DNA from: an uncultured Roseburia sp.
Lineage (GTDB): Bacteria; Bacillota; Clostridia; Lachnospirales; Lachnospiraceae
Reading direction: 5' to 3'
Assembly (NCBI GenBank): GCA_905206195.1
Contig: CAJLGN010000017.1
Span: forward strand, 1-10,712
Length of the DNA: 10,712 nt
The position numbers and the translations under genes are program-made. A model generated the notes under the pieces. It made no database searches and was not told the origin of the DNA. It saw nothing but the letters and a program-made list of their open reading frames with translations. Shown here one piece after another: positions 1 through 6,326 of the stretch (position 1 is its first letter; each line of letters starts with the position of its first letter).

Positions 1-350
1 CTTCTGTACAGACGGTAAAAACCACCGGCACGAAAGTGCCGGAGCGGGCGGAAACCCGCACAGATCAAGGGCAGGAGCCTCCTGCAGAGGCGCCAGCAGA
101 TGAGCCGGAAATTGCCATGACAGAGCCGGAAGGGGCAGCTGTGGATGCTGCGGCTGAGGAGAGTTCGGCTGTAGTGGAAAGTGACGGAGCGGATTCCGGA
201 GCGACAGGCACGCCGGAGGAGGCGGAAGAGTCTGGCACACCCATCTCGCCCGTGGCCGCCGCAGCAGCTGTGGTCGGGGCGACAAGCGCTGCTGGAACAG
301 CTGGATTTGTGGGATTCCGCTGGTGGAAACTCTGGAAAATAAAAAGATAA
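1..350 (+). CDS. C-terminal tail of a membrane-anchored surface protein (5' partial)
   Basis: The reading frame is open from base 3 to the TAA at 348-350, so this is the last 115 codons of a gene that begins outside the window. A GTG at 36 lies in frame but has no ribosome binding site and is an internal codon. The tail is rich in Ala, Glu, Pro and Asp and has no predicted fold, as in a stalk or wall-spanning linker. It ends with a small-residue hydrophobic stretch (about VAAAAAVVGATSAAGTAGF) followed by RWWKLWKIKR. That is the layout of a C-terminal membrane anchor with a cytoplasmic positive tail. No LPXTG motif is visible, so sortase attachment is not supported. The catalytic or binding part is not visible, so the function is unknown. 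It may be unrelated to the sugar operon to its right. Confidence 0.75.
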   Translation, partial: SVQTVKTTGTKVPERAETRTDQGQEPPAEAPADEPEIAMTEPEGAAVDAAAEESSAVVESDGADSGATGTPEEAEESGTPISPVAAAAAVVGATSAAGTAGFVGFRWWKLWKIKR

Positions 351-376
351 AAGAAATAAAAGAAATGTAGAAGTCA

Positions 377-525
377 AAAAGAAGCTGTCACAAAATGCAG
401 ATTCATCTGTAGCTTCTGTGTAGCTTGTATAAGAAATACTCGGGTGTAAATTGAATCTCGGCGAATTCTTATATAAACTGCACAGGAATTGCAGGGTGCC
501 ATAGCATTTTGCAACAGCCTTTTTT
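377..525. repeat. 149-base imperfect palindrome, MITE-like or bidirectional terminator
   Basis: This fills most of the 223-base gap between the surface protein and yhcH. The outer arms are 377-398 and 504-525: an A-run with GCTGTCACAAAATGC on the left faces GCATTTTGCAACAGC with a T-run on the right. A middle stretch (407-427 against 474-494) pairs with several G-U wobbles and two mismatches. An inner perfect 8-bp stem is TATAAGAA (428-435) against TTCTTATA (466-473), with a 30-base loop. The whole unit could fold as one long hairpin. Each transcript strand ends in a T-run, so it could stop transcription arriving from both sides. The ends resemble terminal inverted repeats of some IS elements, possibly IS1182-like, which is a tentative memory-based comparison. 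There is no transposase and no clear target duplication. I see no protein gene inside it. Confidence 0.65.
489..525 (+). terminator. Candidate terminator for the surface-protein gene
   Basis: TTGCAGGGTGC (489-499) pairs with GCATTTTGCAA (504-514) around a CATA loop: 11 pairs, three of them G-U. CAGCC and six T follow at 520-525. It is an alternative local fold of the right arm of the 377-525 palindrome. The five-base gap between stem and T-run and the wobble pairs make it weak. Confidence 0.35.
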
Positions 526-573
526 GTGTGTCTGGAGAGTGCATATTTGAGCGGGTGCTAGGGCAGCGCACTG

Positions 574-1038
574 TCAAGATCCTCCTTGGAGGGAAATTTT
601 GATCACGAGTTTATCGACCTGACAAGGGACGCCATGCGAAAGCTTTGGCAGGTGAACCTCCTGTGGAAAGAGGAGGAGAAAGTCGCCCCGTTCCAGGGAG
701 AGCGTATTTCCCGATGTGCCCAGATACATAATCGCGTCCTCCTGCTCTCTGATTTCTGTCTGGATCATATCCGCAGGGGAGGAAATGGCGATTTTTTCAC
801 GGCCGGAGAGGACAATATGCAGATCCAGATGCTGTCTGTGATCTTCAAATAGATCCTGCCCGGAAAAAGGGGCGGTATCATAAGTAAAATGATTGGCGTA
901 AACCTGATCACCTGCGATTGCAATGCGCCCGAAGGAAAGTGAAGATAGGTCTGCCGTCTGCAAAAAGGCGGTTGCCAGATCGAGATTTTTGGAGAGTCCC
1001 AGGTAACGGTCTAAATTGCACAGCTTGTCGTATATCAT
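574..1038 (-). CDS. YhcH/YjgK/YiaL family protein (NanQ-like sugar anomerase)
   Basis: The 154-aa product has the usual length of the YhcH/YjgK/YiaL (DUF386) family, small cupin-like metalloproteins. E. coli YhcH (NanQ) speeds anomer conversion of N-acetylneuraminate; other members (YiaL, EbgC) sit in unrelated sugar loci, so the family does not fix the substrate. Visible hallmarks are the His-Asp-His cluster in HLDLHIVLSGREKI (H70, D72, H74), likely metal ligands, the FPQEVHLPKL segment with H129, and the C-terminal strand DKLVIKIS. The start at 1038 has AAAGGAG about ten bases upstream. The gene lies 39 bases downstream of the rpiR-like gene on the same strand, so the two are probably co-transcribed. 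The transcript then runs toward the 377-525 palindrome, which gives a T-run on this strand. The protein is expected to be cytoplasmic. Confidence 0.87.
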   Translation of the reverse strand: MIYDKLCNLDRYLGLSKNLDLATAFLQTADLSSLSFGRIAIAGDQVYANHFTYDTAPFSGQDLFEDHRQHLDLHIVLSGREKIAISSPADMIQTEIREQEDAIMYLGTSGNTLSLERGDFLLLFPQEVHLPKLSHGVPCQVDKLVIKISLQGGS

Positions 1039-1077
1039 TGTGTAGGTGCTCCTTTGATTTAATTGCTGTTCTGGATA

Positions 1078-1947
1078 TTAGAGTAACAGCGGGATTGTGG
1101 AATTCAGCGTTTTTTCACGGTTCCGTTTTGACGTCTCCGGGTTTCTGGCACAGAATTCATGATAAAGGATATCGATAAGAAAAAGTTGTCCAAATTTTAC
1201 GGCGACAGAACCCTGCTGCCTCGGTGCTTCGTCCGCGCCGCACACGAGCAGGAGATCGGCATAGTCCGAGCCGGGAGAATTGGGATAGCGCGTCACCAGA
1301 ATCAGCTTTCCCTCCGTCCTGCGGATCACCTTTCCAAGTTCGGGCAATTCCCGCGTGGCTCCGGAAAAGGAGAAGTAGAGAACAACATCATCCGACTCCA
1401 TTGCGGAGGCGGTGAACAACTGCATGTGGTGCTCGGAGACCCAGTGAAACTTGGGCGTCACAGCGATAAAGCGCCCCCAGGCATTCATCGCCATGATAGA
1501 AGAATTTCCCTGCCCAAAGCAGTAGACATTTTTGGCGGCCGTCAGAAGTTCTACAGCCTGATGAATACAGATCGGGTCCAGAAGCTCGAGCGTTTGCTGC
1601 AGCGCCTTAACACCGATGTGGTACAGCTTTTGACTTTTTTGGTCGATGCTGTCCTGCGCCTGCACTTCGCCGTACACATCATTGCCGATGGCGGGACCAG
1701 GGCTCTCCTGCGCAGAAAATGACTGGGCGACCGCGAGCTTGAAATCGTTGAAACTGCTGCACCCGACGGACCGGCAGAAACGCGTGACGGTTGCATCCCC
1801 GACACGGCAGATTTTTGCCAGCTCAGAAATCATGATATATGGAAGATCGGGGCTTCGTTTTAGGATGTAATCGGCCACTTTTGCCTCGGATTGGGGCAGG
1901 GAGTGGTAAGTCTCGATCACGCGGTCAAAAATATTATCTGCATTCAT
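1078..1947 (-). CDS. MurR/RpiR family transcriptional regulator with SIS domain
   Basis: The 289-aa protein has the two-domain layout of RpiR regulators. The N-terminal helix-turn-helix domain covers about residues 1-78, with SEAKVADYIL and ISELAKICRVGDATVTRFCR typical of the family. A C-terminal sugar-isomerase (SIS) domain covers about 125-265, with CFGQGNSS (143-150) and FSFSGATRE (192-200) as the phosphosugar-binding segments. Family members bind phosphorylated sugars, such as GlcNAc-6-P or ManNAc-6-P in the sialic acid NanR group and MurNAc-6-P in MurR, and act as repressors or activators. The start at 1947 has a weak GGTGAT upstream. The gene is divergent from the transporter operon and shares a 256-base control region with it, so that operon is its most likely target, along with itself and yhcH. 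The ligand cannot be read from the sequence. Confidence 0.92.
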   Translation of the reverse strand: MNADNIFDRVIETYHSLPQSEAKVADYILKRSPDLPYIMISELAKICRVGDATVTRFCRSVGCSSFNDFKLAVAQSFSAQESPGPAIGNDVYGEVQAQDSIDQKSQKLYHIGVKALQQTLELLDPICIHQAVELLTAAKNVYCFGQGNSSIMAMNAWGRFIAVTPKFHWVSEHHMQLFTASAMESDDVVLYFSFSGATRELPELGKVIRRTEGKLILVTRYPNSPGSDYADLLLVCGADEAPRQQGSVAVKFGQLFLIDILYHEFCARNPETSKRNREKTLNSTIPLLL

Positions 1948-2065
1948 TGTGAAATCACCATTTTCTTTAAGATATAGTTTGTGTTTGCCTACATTCTAAC
2001 CTTATAGGATATTTTTTACAATATAAAGTTTCCTGCACATGAAGTTTTCGTCTATTTGTCCAAAT

Positions 2066-2084
2066 TATGAAAACTATTTTCGTA
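2066..2084. promoter_or_regulatory. Candidate operator palindrome for the RpiR-type regulator
   Basis: TATGAAAACTATTTTCGTA is a 19-base imperfect palindrome: seven of nine arm pairs match around base 2075, with a perfect GAAAA/TTTTC core. It ends 11 bases before the -35 box. A partial second copy (GAAAA TCA TTTTT, 2098-2110) overlaps the -35 and spacer. A/T-rich GAAA...TTTC palindromes are typical of RpiR-family operators. Assignment to the neighbouring regulator is inference from position and symmetry. Confidence 0.5.
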
Positions 2085-2095
2085 AACAATGCATA

Positions 2096-2124
2096 TTGAA
2101 AATCATTTTTGAAAAACATATAAT
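2096..2124 (+). promoter_or_regulatory. Sigma-A promoter of the transport/catabolic operon
   Basis: TTGAAA (2096-2101) and a perfect TATAAT (2119-2124) are separated by exactly 17 bases. Transcription should begin near 2131, giving a leader of about 70 bases before the first permease. It is the only strong promoter seen for the plus-strand operon. Confidence 0.75.
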
Positions 2125-2186
2125 GAAACCACAATCAAGACAGAGGTTGCGAACGAAGACGCGCACACCTCATGAAAAAATAAAAT

Positions 2187-2206
2187 GGGAGGATCGATTG
2201 TATATG
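2187..2206 (+). promoter_or_regulatory. Ribosome binding site with two candidate starts
   Basis: GGGAGG (2187-2192) is followed by an in-frame TTG at 2198 (5-base gap) and ATG at 2204 (11-base gap). The ATG gives a normal permease N-terminus, MKKNHFKKSITGYL. The TTG would add only two residues but fits the spacing better. Longer in-frame starts upstream, such as 2039, are ruled out because they lie before the promoter. Confidence 0.6.
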
Positions 2207-3097
2207 AAAAAAAATCACTTTAAAAAATCGATCACAGGGTACTTGTTCGTTCTTCCGCAGTTTTTGTTTTTTGCTGTATTTACTATCTACCCGGTTTTCG
2301 AGGGCTTCCGAATCAGTCTGTACAAGGATACCGCGGTCAGCAGCACATTTGTGGGACTGGGCAATTATGTAGAACTGTTTTCAGATGCGGTATTTGCCAA
2401 GAGTATCCTAAACACACTGTTTTTGGTTTTTGTCGTGACGGCAGTTTCCATTGTTTTGGGAATTATCATCTCCCTGGCTGTTTTTGACAAGGGAGGAAGG
2501 TATATTTCCTTTATCCGGACCTGCTATTATCTGCCGGTCGTGGTATCGACGGTCGTTATGGCGATGGTGTGGAGTTTCCTCTTAAACCCGGCGAACGGTC
2601 TGATTCCTTATCTGTTGCGGACTGCCGGACAGGGGAATGTCAATCTCCTCGGAAATCCAAAGGCGGTTTTGTGGATCATCGCGTTTGTCACCATTATCGC
2701 CAGCCTTGGCACCTGCCTGATAATGTATATCGCGTCGATGCTCGGGATATCGACGGAGCTTCTTGAGGCGGCAAAGATTGACGGGGCGACAAAGGTGCAG
2801 CAATCCATACATATTGTGATTCCGCTCGTGCGGCCGACAACGATGTACCTGACGATCACACAGGTAATTGCGATGCTAAAACTTTTTGTCATTATCCAGC
2901 TTTTGACGGACGGTGGTCCGAACAATGCATCCATGACAATGATGTACTATCTGTACAGGAATGCATTTAAATACGATAAGATAAATTCTGCTGCAGCGAT
3001 CGGCGTGTTGATGTTCGTCTTCGCTCTGGCCATTACACTTCCACAGTCCAAAAAGCTTGCTGGAATTGAGGAAAAGAAAAAACGGGCACAGAAATAG
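2204..3097 (+). CDS. CUT1 sugar ABC transporter permease (MalF/UgpA type)
   Basis: The 297-aa inner-membrane protein forms half of the transmembrane channel of a binding-protein-dependent sugar importer. The short N-terminus MKKNHFKKSITGYLFVLPQF enters the first membrane helix, followed by five more hydrophobic segments, as in the six-helix CUT1 permeases. The EAA loop that docks the ATPase is at about 188-212, with core EAAKIDGATKVQQ and then IPLVRP. The LTDGGPNNAS segment in the last periplasmic loop is also characteristic of this family. It is the first gene of the operon and is followed by the second permease after ten bases. No ATPase gene is in the window, so the pump probably borrows a shared MsmK/MsmX-type ATPase, as many Firmicutes CUT1 systems do. 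The substrate cannot be told from the permease. Confidence 0.93.
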   Translation: MKKNHFKKSITGYLFVLPQFLFFAVFTIYPVFEGFRISLYKDTAVSSTFVGLGNYVELFSDAVFAKSILNTLFLVFVVTAVSIVLGIIISLAVFDKGGRYISFIRTCYYLPVVVSTVVMAMVWSFLLNPANGLIPYLLRTAGQGNVNLLGNPKAVLWIIAFVTIIASLGTCLIMYIASMLGISTELLEAAKIDGATKVQQSIHIVIPLVRPTTMYLTITQVIAMLKLFVIIQLLTDGGPNNASMTMMYYLYRNAFKYDKINSAAAIGVLMFVFALAITLPQSKKLAGIEEKKKRAQK

Positions 3098-3107
3098 GAG
3101 GGGTATG

Positions 3108-3989
3108 ATGAAAAAGCAGAGTGAAGCGAAAAAGCCGAGTGAGACCAAAAGGAAGCGGAGCAGATTCAAAAAAATGGAGCTGCCGGATATTGTGATTAAC
3201 ATTCTCGTCACGTTCGGGGCAATCTTAAATCTGTTCCCACTCTATTGGCTGGTGACCAGTTCCTTTAAGACCTCCGCAGGGATTTATAAAATGCCGCCGG
3301 ATTGGTTTCCGAAGACATTTAACTTTGACAATTTTCAGGAGCTTTTTGTGGGGCAGCCTGCATTTCGCTGGGCGTTTAACAGTATTATGGTATCTCTGAT
3401 TTCCACACTCCTAGTGATTGCGTGCTCCTCGCTGGCGGCGTACAGTTTTTCAAAATTGAAATTCAGGGGCAGCGCTGTACTTTATCTGGTGTTCATATGC
3501 TCCCTGATGCTCCCGAAGGAGATATTTATCGTTCCGCTGTTTAAGATTGTTCAGGCATTCAATTGGAGCGATTCCTATATGGGCATGGTTGCCCCAACTG
3601 TGGCGTCCTGCTTTGGCGTGTTTCTGTTGAAGGGATTTTTTGATGCAGTTCCAGACTCCATACGGGAATCCGGAAAAATTGACGGGGCGAGTGAGTTTTC
3701 GATTTTTTTGAGACTTGTGATGCCGATCGTAAAGCCGGGCATCGGAGCGCTGTTCATTTTAAATTTTGTAAATGTGTGGAATGATTATTTGTGGCAGATG
3801 CTGATTGCGAGGACAAAGGAGATGAAGACGTTGATGGTTGGTACCGCCAGCCTGATGCAGGAGATCAATCCGAACTTTGCCTACAAGATGGCGGGTGCTA
3901 CCGTTGCCTGCATTCCAATGCTTATCGTTTTCCTGCTGTTCCAGAGATATTTTACGAGTGGGATCACGCTTGGGGCGGAAAAAGGCTGA
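3108..3989 (+). CDS. CUT1 sugar ABC transporter permease (MalG/UgpE type)
   Basis: The 293-aa partner permease begins with a highly basic cytoplasmic N-terminus, then about six membrane helices starting near residue 27. The EAA loop is at about 186-210 (ESGKIDGASEFSIF, then VMPIVKPG). NFVNVWNDYLWQ after it is typical of MalG-type subunits. Two adjacent ATG codons (3105 and 3108) follow AGGAGG at 3096-3101. 3108 is preferred because the gap is six bases rather than three. The ribosome binding site overlaps the stop codon of the first permease, so the two are probably translationally linked, giving equal amounts for the heterodimer. Confidence 0.93.
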   Translation: MKKQSEAKKPSETKRKRSRFKKMELPDIVINILVTFGAILNLFPLYWLVTSSFKTSAGIYKMPPDWFPKTFNFDNFQELFVGQPAFRWAFNSIMVSLISTLLVIACSSLAAYSFSKLKFRGSAVLYLVFICSLMLPKEIFIVPLFKIVQAFNWSDSYMGMVAPTVASCFGVFLLKGFFDAVPDSIRESGKIDGASEFSIFLRLVMPIVKPGIGALFILNFVNVWNDYLWQMLIARTKEMKTLMVGTASLMQEINPNFAYKMAGATVACIPMLIVFLLFQRYFTSGITLGAEKG

Positions 3990-4026
3990 CGGTTACTATA
4001 AAAATAATGTTGTAGGAGGAAAAAAT

Positions 4027-5415
4027 ATGAAAAGAAAGAACAGATGGCTGGCGCTTTGCCTGGCAGCTGCATTGCTGGCGACAGGCTGCGGCGGAACGGA
4101 GCAATCACAGGGGAAGGTGCAGCAGGGCACTGAAAATGGAACTGCAGTGGCGGGAGAGACGACGGAGCTGACACTCTGGCTGACACCACAGTGGAAGGGC
4201 GTCTTCGATGGAAATGAGGATGGAGCGGACTATGACAGCTTCTTTAAAGAGGCGGCAAAGCGCTATCAGGAAAATGTAAACCCGAACGTCAGCGTGAAGG
4301 TAGAGGTGATCGACGGAAGCACCCGCGACGAAAATCTGTCTGTGGCGCAGCAGACAAACACTTTGCCGGACATTGTGTTTGAGGGAGCGTTCACCATGTC
4401 CAGTTTTTACCACAAAGGAGCGATTGTTCCGTTAAATGATATCATCACAGAGGATGATAAAGCTGACATTGCAGACGGAATCTGGGATAACTGCATGATT
4501 GAGGAGGACATCTTCATTTATCCGTTCTTCCATATGCCGGGCACATTTGTATACAATGCGGATATGTTCAAGGAAGCCGGATTGGAAGATAAAATGGGCG
4601 GACAGTATGAAATTCAGACATGGTCGCCGGAGGAATTCCGCGAGATCCTGACAGCGTTAAAGAAGAGTAATTCCAATGTATATCCGATGGCTCTGTGGGC
4701 TTTGAACAATCAGGCTGACACATGGAATCTTGCATGGCTTCGGATGTACGGCAATGAGTTTTATGGAGAGAACAACGAGCTTATCGTAAATCAGGAGAGC
4801 GGAGTGAAGGCGCTGGAATACATAAACGGACTGTACCAGGATGGACTGACAGTTCCGGGCGCGGAGAGTTTGGACTCCAATACCTGTAATGCAATGTTCC
4901 TGAATAAACAGATCGCAATCAGTTTTACAAACAGCGTGCTTTTGAGCAATCTTGCAGCTTCTATGGAAACGGGAGAGGTTGAACCGTTTGACTATCGTCT
5001 GGCGAACATTCCTGGCGACCCGAATCCGAACAGCTTCACCTATGTGACAGGAGCCATGGTCATGAATACCGGCGATGAGGCAAAAATGGCGGCGGCGAAG
5101 GATTTTGTCCGCTACGTGTGCACAGACGAGGAATTGGTTCTGGCATCCAAGAACGGTGTCCCGGTGCGCGCAAGCGTTGTTGAGCAGGTAAAGAGTGAAC
5201 TTCCTTATCTGGAGGCATACAATGCAAACGATAAATATCTGTTTAACTTCTCCAGAAACCTTGCGGGCTACACGGAGCTTAGAAATGTACTTTTCCCGGA
5301 GCTTCAGGCAGTTCTCACCGGCGTGAAGACCCCGCAGGAGGCATTGGACGCCTATGTGGAGAGCGGAAATGCAATACTGGAAGAGGGAAGAAGCAGTTCT
5401 GTTGTCTACAATTAG
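4027..5415 (+). CDS. Sugar ABC transporter solute-binding lipoprotein
   Basis: The 462-aa extracellular binding protein captures the sugar and delivers it to the two permeases upstream. The lipoprotein signal peptide runs from the basic MKRKNR through a hydrophobic core to the lipobox LLATGC, with Cys21 as the lipidation site. A polar linker follows, then a family 1 solute-binding fold beginning at ELTLWLTPQWKG. Further hallmarks are NTLPDIVFEGAF, IYPFFHMPGTFVYNADMFKEAGL and WSPEEFREIL, with the ligand cleft probably lined by the many Trp, Tyr and Asn residues around 225-265. The start at 4027 has AGGAGG seven bases upstream; in-frame sequence before it overlaps the permease gene. Binding-protein type alone does not reveal whether the ligand is a mono- or oligosaccharide. 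Confidence 0.93.
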   Translation: MKRKNRWLALCLAAALLATGCGGTEQSQGKVQQGTENGTAVAGETTELTLWLTPQWKGVFDGNEDGADYDSFFKEAAKRYQENVNPNVSVKVEVIDGSTRDENLSVAQQTNTLPDIVFEGAFTMSSFYHKGAIVPLNDIITEDDKADIADGIWDNCMIEEDIFIYPFFHMPGTFVYNADMFKEAGLEDKMGGQYEIQTWSPEEFREILTALKKSNSNVYPMALWALNNQADTWNLAWLRMYGNEFYGENNELIVNQESGVKALEYINGLYQDGLTVPGAESLDSNTCNAMFLNKQIAISFTNSVLLSNLAASMETGEVEPFDYRLANIPGDPNPNSFTYVTGAMVMNTGDEAKMAAAKDFVRYVCTDEELVLASKNGVPVRASVVEQVKSELPYLEAYNANDKYLFNFSRNLAGYTELRNVLFPELQAVLTGVKTPQEALDAYVESGNAILEEGRSSSVVYN

Positions 5416-5445
5416 AGCCGTCTTTTTGAGAAAGGAAGGGATCGG

Positions 5446-6252
5446 ATGATACCGGCGATTGATATTCACGCCCACGTGGGCGATGCCGGCGGATTTCCCC
5501 AGAGAGAAAAAGAAAGAGAGTTTTTTTCCCTGGCTTTTTCGGAGCTGGAAAAGAATATGCAGGCTGCCGGAGTGAAAGCTTTGCTCGCCTCTCCGGCGGA
5601 GGGCATTTTCCCGTATGGAACACACACAATCTGCCTGGCCAATCAGGAAATGTCGGAGTTGACCAGGCAGTTTTCCTGGCTGTATCAGTGGGTGATCGTC
5701 CACCCGGAGATACCGGAGACTTACAGGCAGGCGGAGGCGCTGCTAAAGACGTCAAAGTGTGTGGGAATCAAGATTCATCCCGACGCACATCAGTATCCGA
5801 TCTCCCGCTATGGAGATGAGATATTCCAGTTTGCAGCAGGGTTTGATACGGCAGTTCAGACGCACACCGGGGGAGCATTTTGTCTGCCGGAAGATTTTGT
5901 GGAATATGCGAACCGCTATCCACAGGTGAATATCCTGCTGTCACATTTGGGAAACAGTGCAGACGGAGATGTCGAACATCAGGTGAGAGCGATTTTAAAA
6001 AGTCGTCATGGCAATCTGTACACAGACGTTTCGAGTGTGAAAAGTATTCTGCCGCATCTGATTGAGTGGGCGGTGGGAGAAGTCGGATCAAAACAGATTT
6101 TGTTTGGGACGGACACGCCGCTGCACCATATCGGGATGATGAGAAGCCGCATCGATTACGCGGATCTTGTGCAGGAGGAAAAAGAGGATATTTTTTATAA
6201 AAATGCGATACGGGTAATAAAATGCCGCACGATCGAGAGTCTTATCGCATAG
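5446..6252 (+). CDS. Amidohydrolase_2 family metal-dependent hydrolase (possible lactonase)
   Basis: The 268-aa protein has the TIM-barrel metal-hydrolase pattern of the amidohydrolase_2 family (PF04909). Metal and active-site landmarks in order are DIHAHVGD (H8, H10), GIKIHPDAHQY (H111), TAVQTHTGGA (H140), LLSHLGN (H167) and ILFGTDTPLHH (D223). Relatives include sugar-acid and dicarboxylate lactonases and nonoxidative decarboxylases, so hydrolysis of a lactone or a related C-O, C-N or C-C bond is plausible. No signal peptide is present, so it acts in the cytoplasm on imported material. GGAAGGG lies just before the ATG, and the gene follows the binding protein after 30 bases. A lactonase would fit downstream of the operon's Gfo/Idh oxidoreductase if that enzyme makes a lactone. 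That order is inference. Confidence 0.85.
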   Translation: MIPAIDIHAHVGDAGGFPQREKEREFFSLAFSELEKNMQAAGVKALLASPAEGIFPYGTHTICLANQEMSELTRQFSWLYQWVIVHPEIPETYRQAEALLKTSKCVGIKIHPDAHQYPISRYGDEIFQFAAGFDTAVQTHTGGAFCLPEDFVEYANRYPQVNILLSHLGNSADGDVEHQVRAILKSRHGNLYTDVSSVKSILPHLIEWAVGEVGSKQILFGTDTPLHHIGMMRSRIDYADLVQEEKEDIFYKNAIRVIKCRTIESLIA

Positions 6253-6270
6253 AGCAGTTGCAGAAAAAAA

Positions 6271-6303
6271 GGGGCTGTCGCAGAATTTATCTGCGACAGC
6301 TCT
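6271..6303. repeat. Hairpin inside the operon, terminator-like or element remnant
   Basis: GCTGTCGCAGA (6274-6284) pairs perfectly with TCTGCGACAGC (6290-6300) around a 5-base ATTTA loop, with G-U and G-C pairs extending it outward. The plus strand then reads CTGATTTTG, a poor T-run. The minus strand has seven T after the stem and would be a classic terminator. It lies in the 74-base gap between the amidohydrolase and the first CE7 gene, just before the AAGGAGGT ribosome binding site (6313-6320). It could reduce expression of the distal genes or protect the 3' end of upstream mRNA. The arm sequence matches the ends of the 377-525 palindrome. Confidence 0.75.
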
Positions 6304-6326
6304 GATTTTGCCAAGGAGGTGCCACA

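Larger units (their letters stand above)
1948..2203. promoter_or_regulatory. Divergent control region between rpiR-like gene and transport operon
   Basis: This AT-rich region separates the two transcription units. The plus-strand promoter (2096-2124) and a palindrome (2066-2084) are listed separately. For the minus strand only a weak promoter is visible: TATAAG (reverse complement of 2001-2006) with no convincing -35. The 5' leader of the plus operon, about 2131-2203, contains a small imperfect hairpin (GAGGT 2143-2147 with ACCTC 2167-2171, and GCG with CGC inside). No recognised riboswitch is visible, and no match to the CcpA cre consensus was found by eye. Confidence 0.6.

Noticed and set aside
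36..350. GTG at 36 as start of a complete 104-residue gene
   Set aside because: No ribosome binding site precedes it and the frame is open to the left edge, so it is an internal codon of a partial gene.
374..577. 67-residue minus-strand frame downstream of yhcH
   Set aside because: It begins with TTG, covers the palindrome, and its composition is not protein-like.
2039..2203. N-terminal extension of the first permease from the ATG at 2039
   Set aside because: That codon lies upstream of the promoter and operator candidate, and the added residues do not look like a permease N-terminus.
3990..4026. TATAAAAAT near 3997 as an internal promoter for the binding protein
   Set aside because: The nearest -35-like TTGGGG is 21 bases away and poorly matched.
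4657..5703. 348-residue minus-strand frame opposite the binding-protein and amidohydrolase genes
   Set aside because: It is antisense to two well-supported genes, spans their boundary, and has no recognisable motif, so it is a by-product of their codon use.
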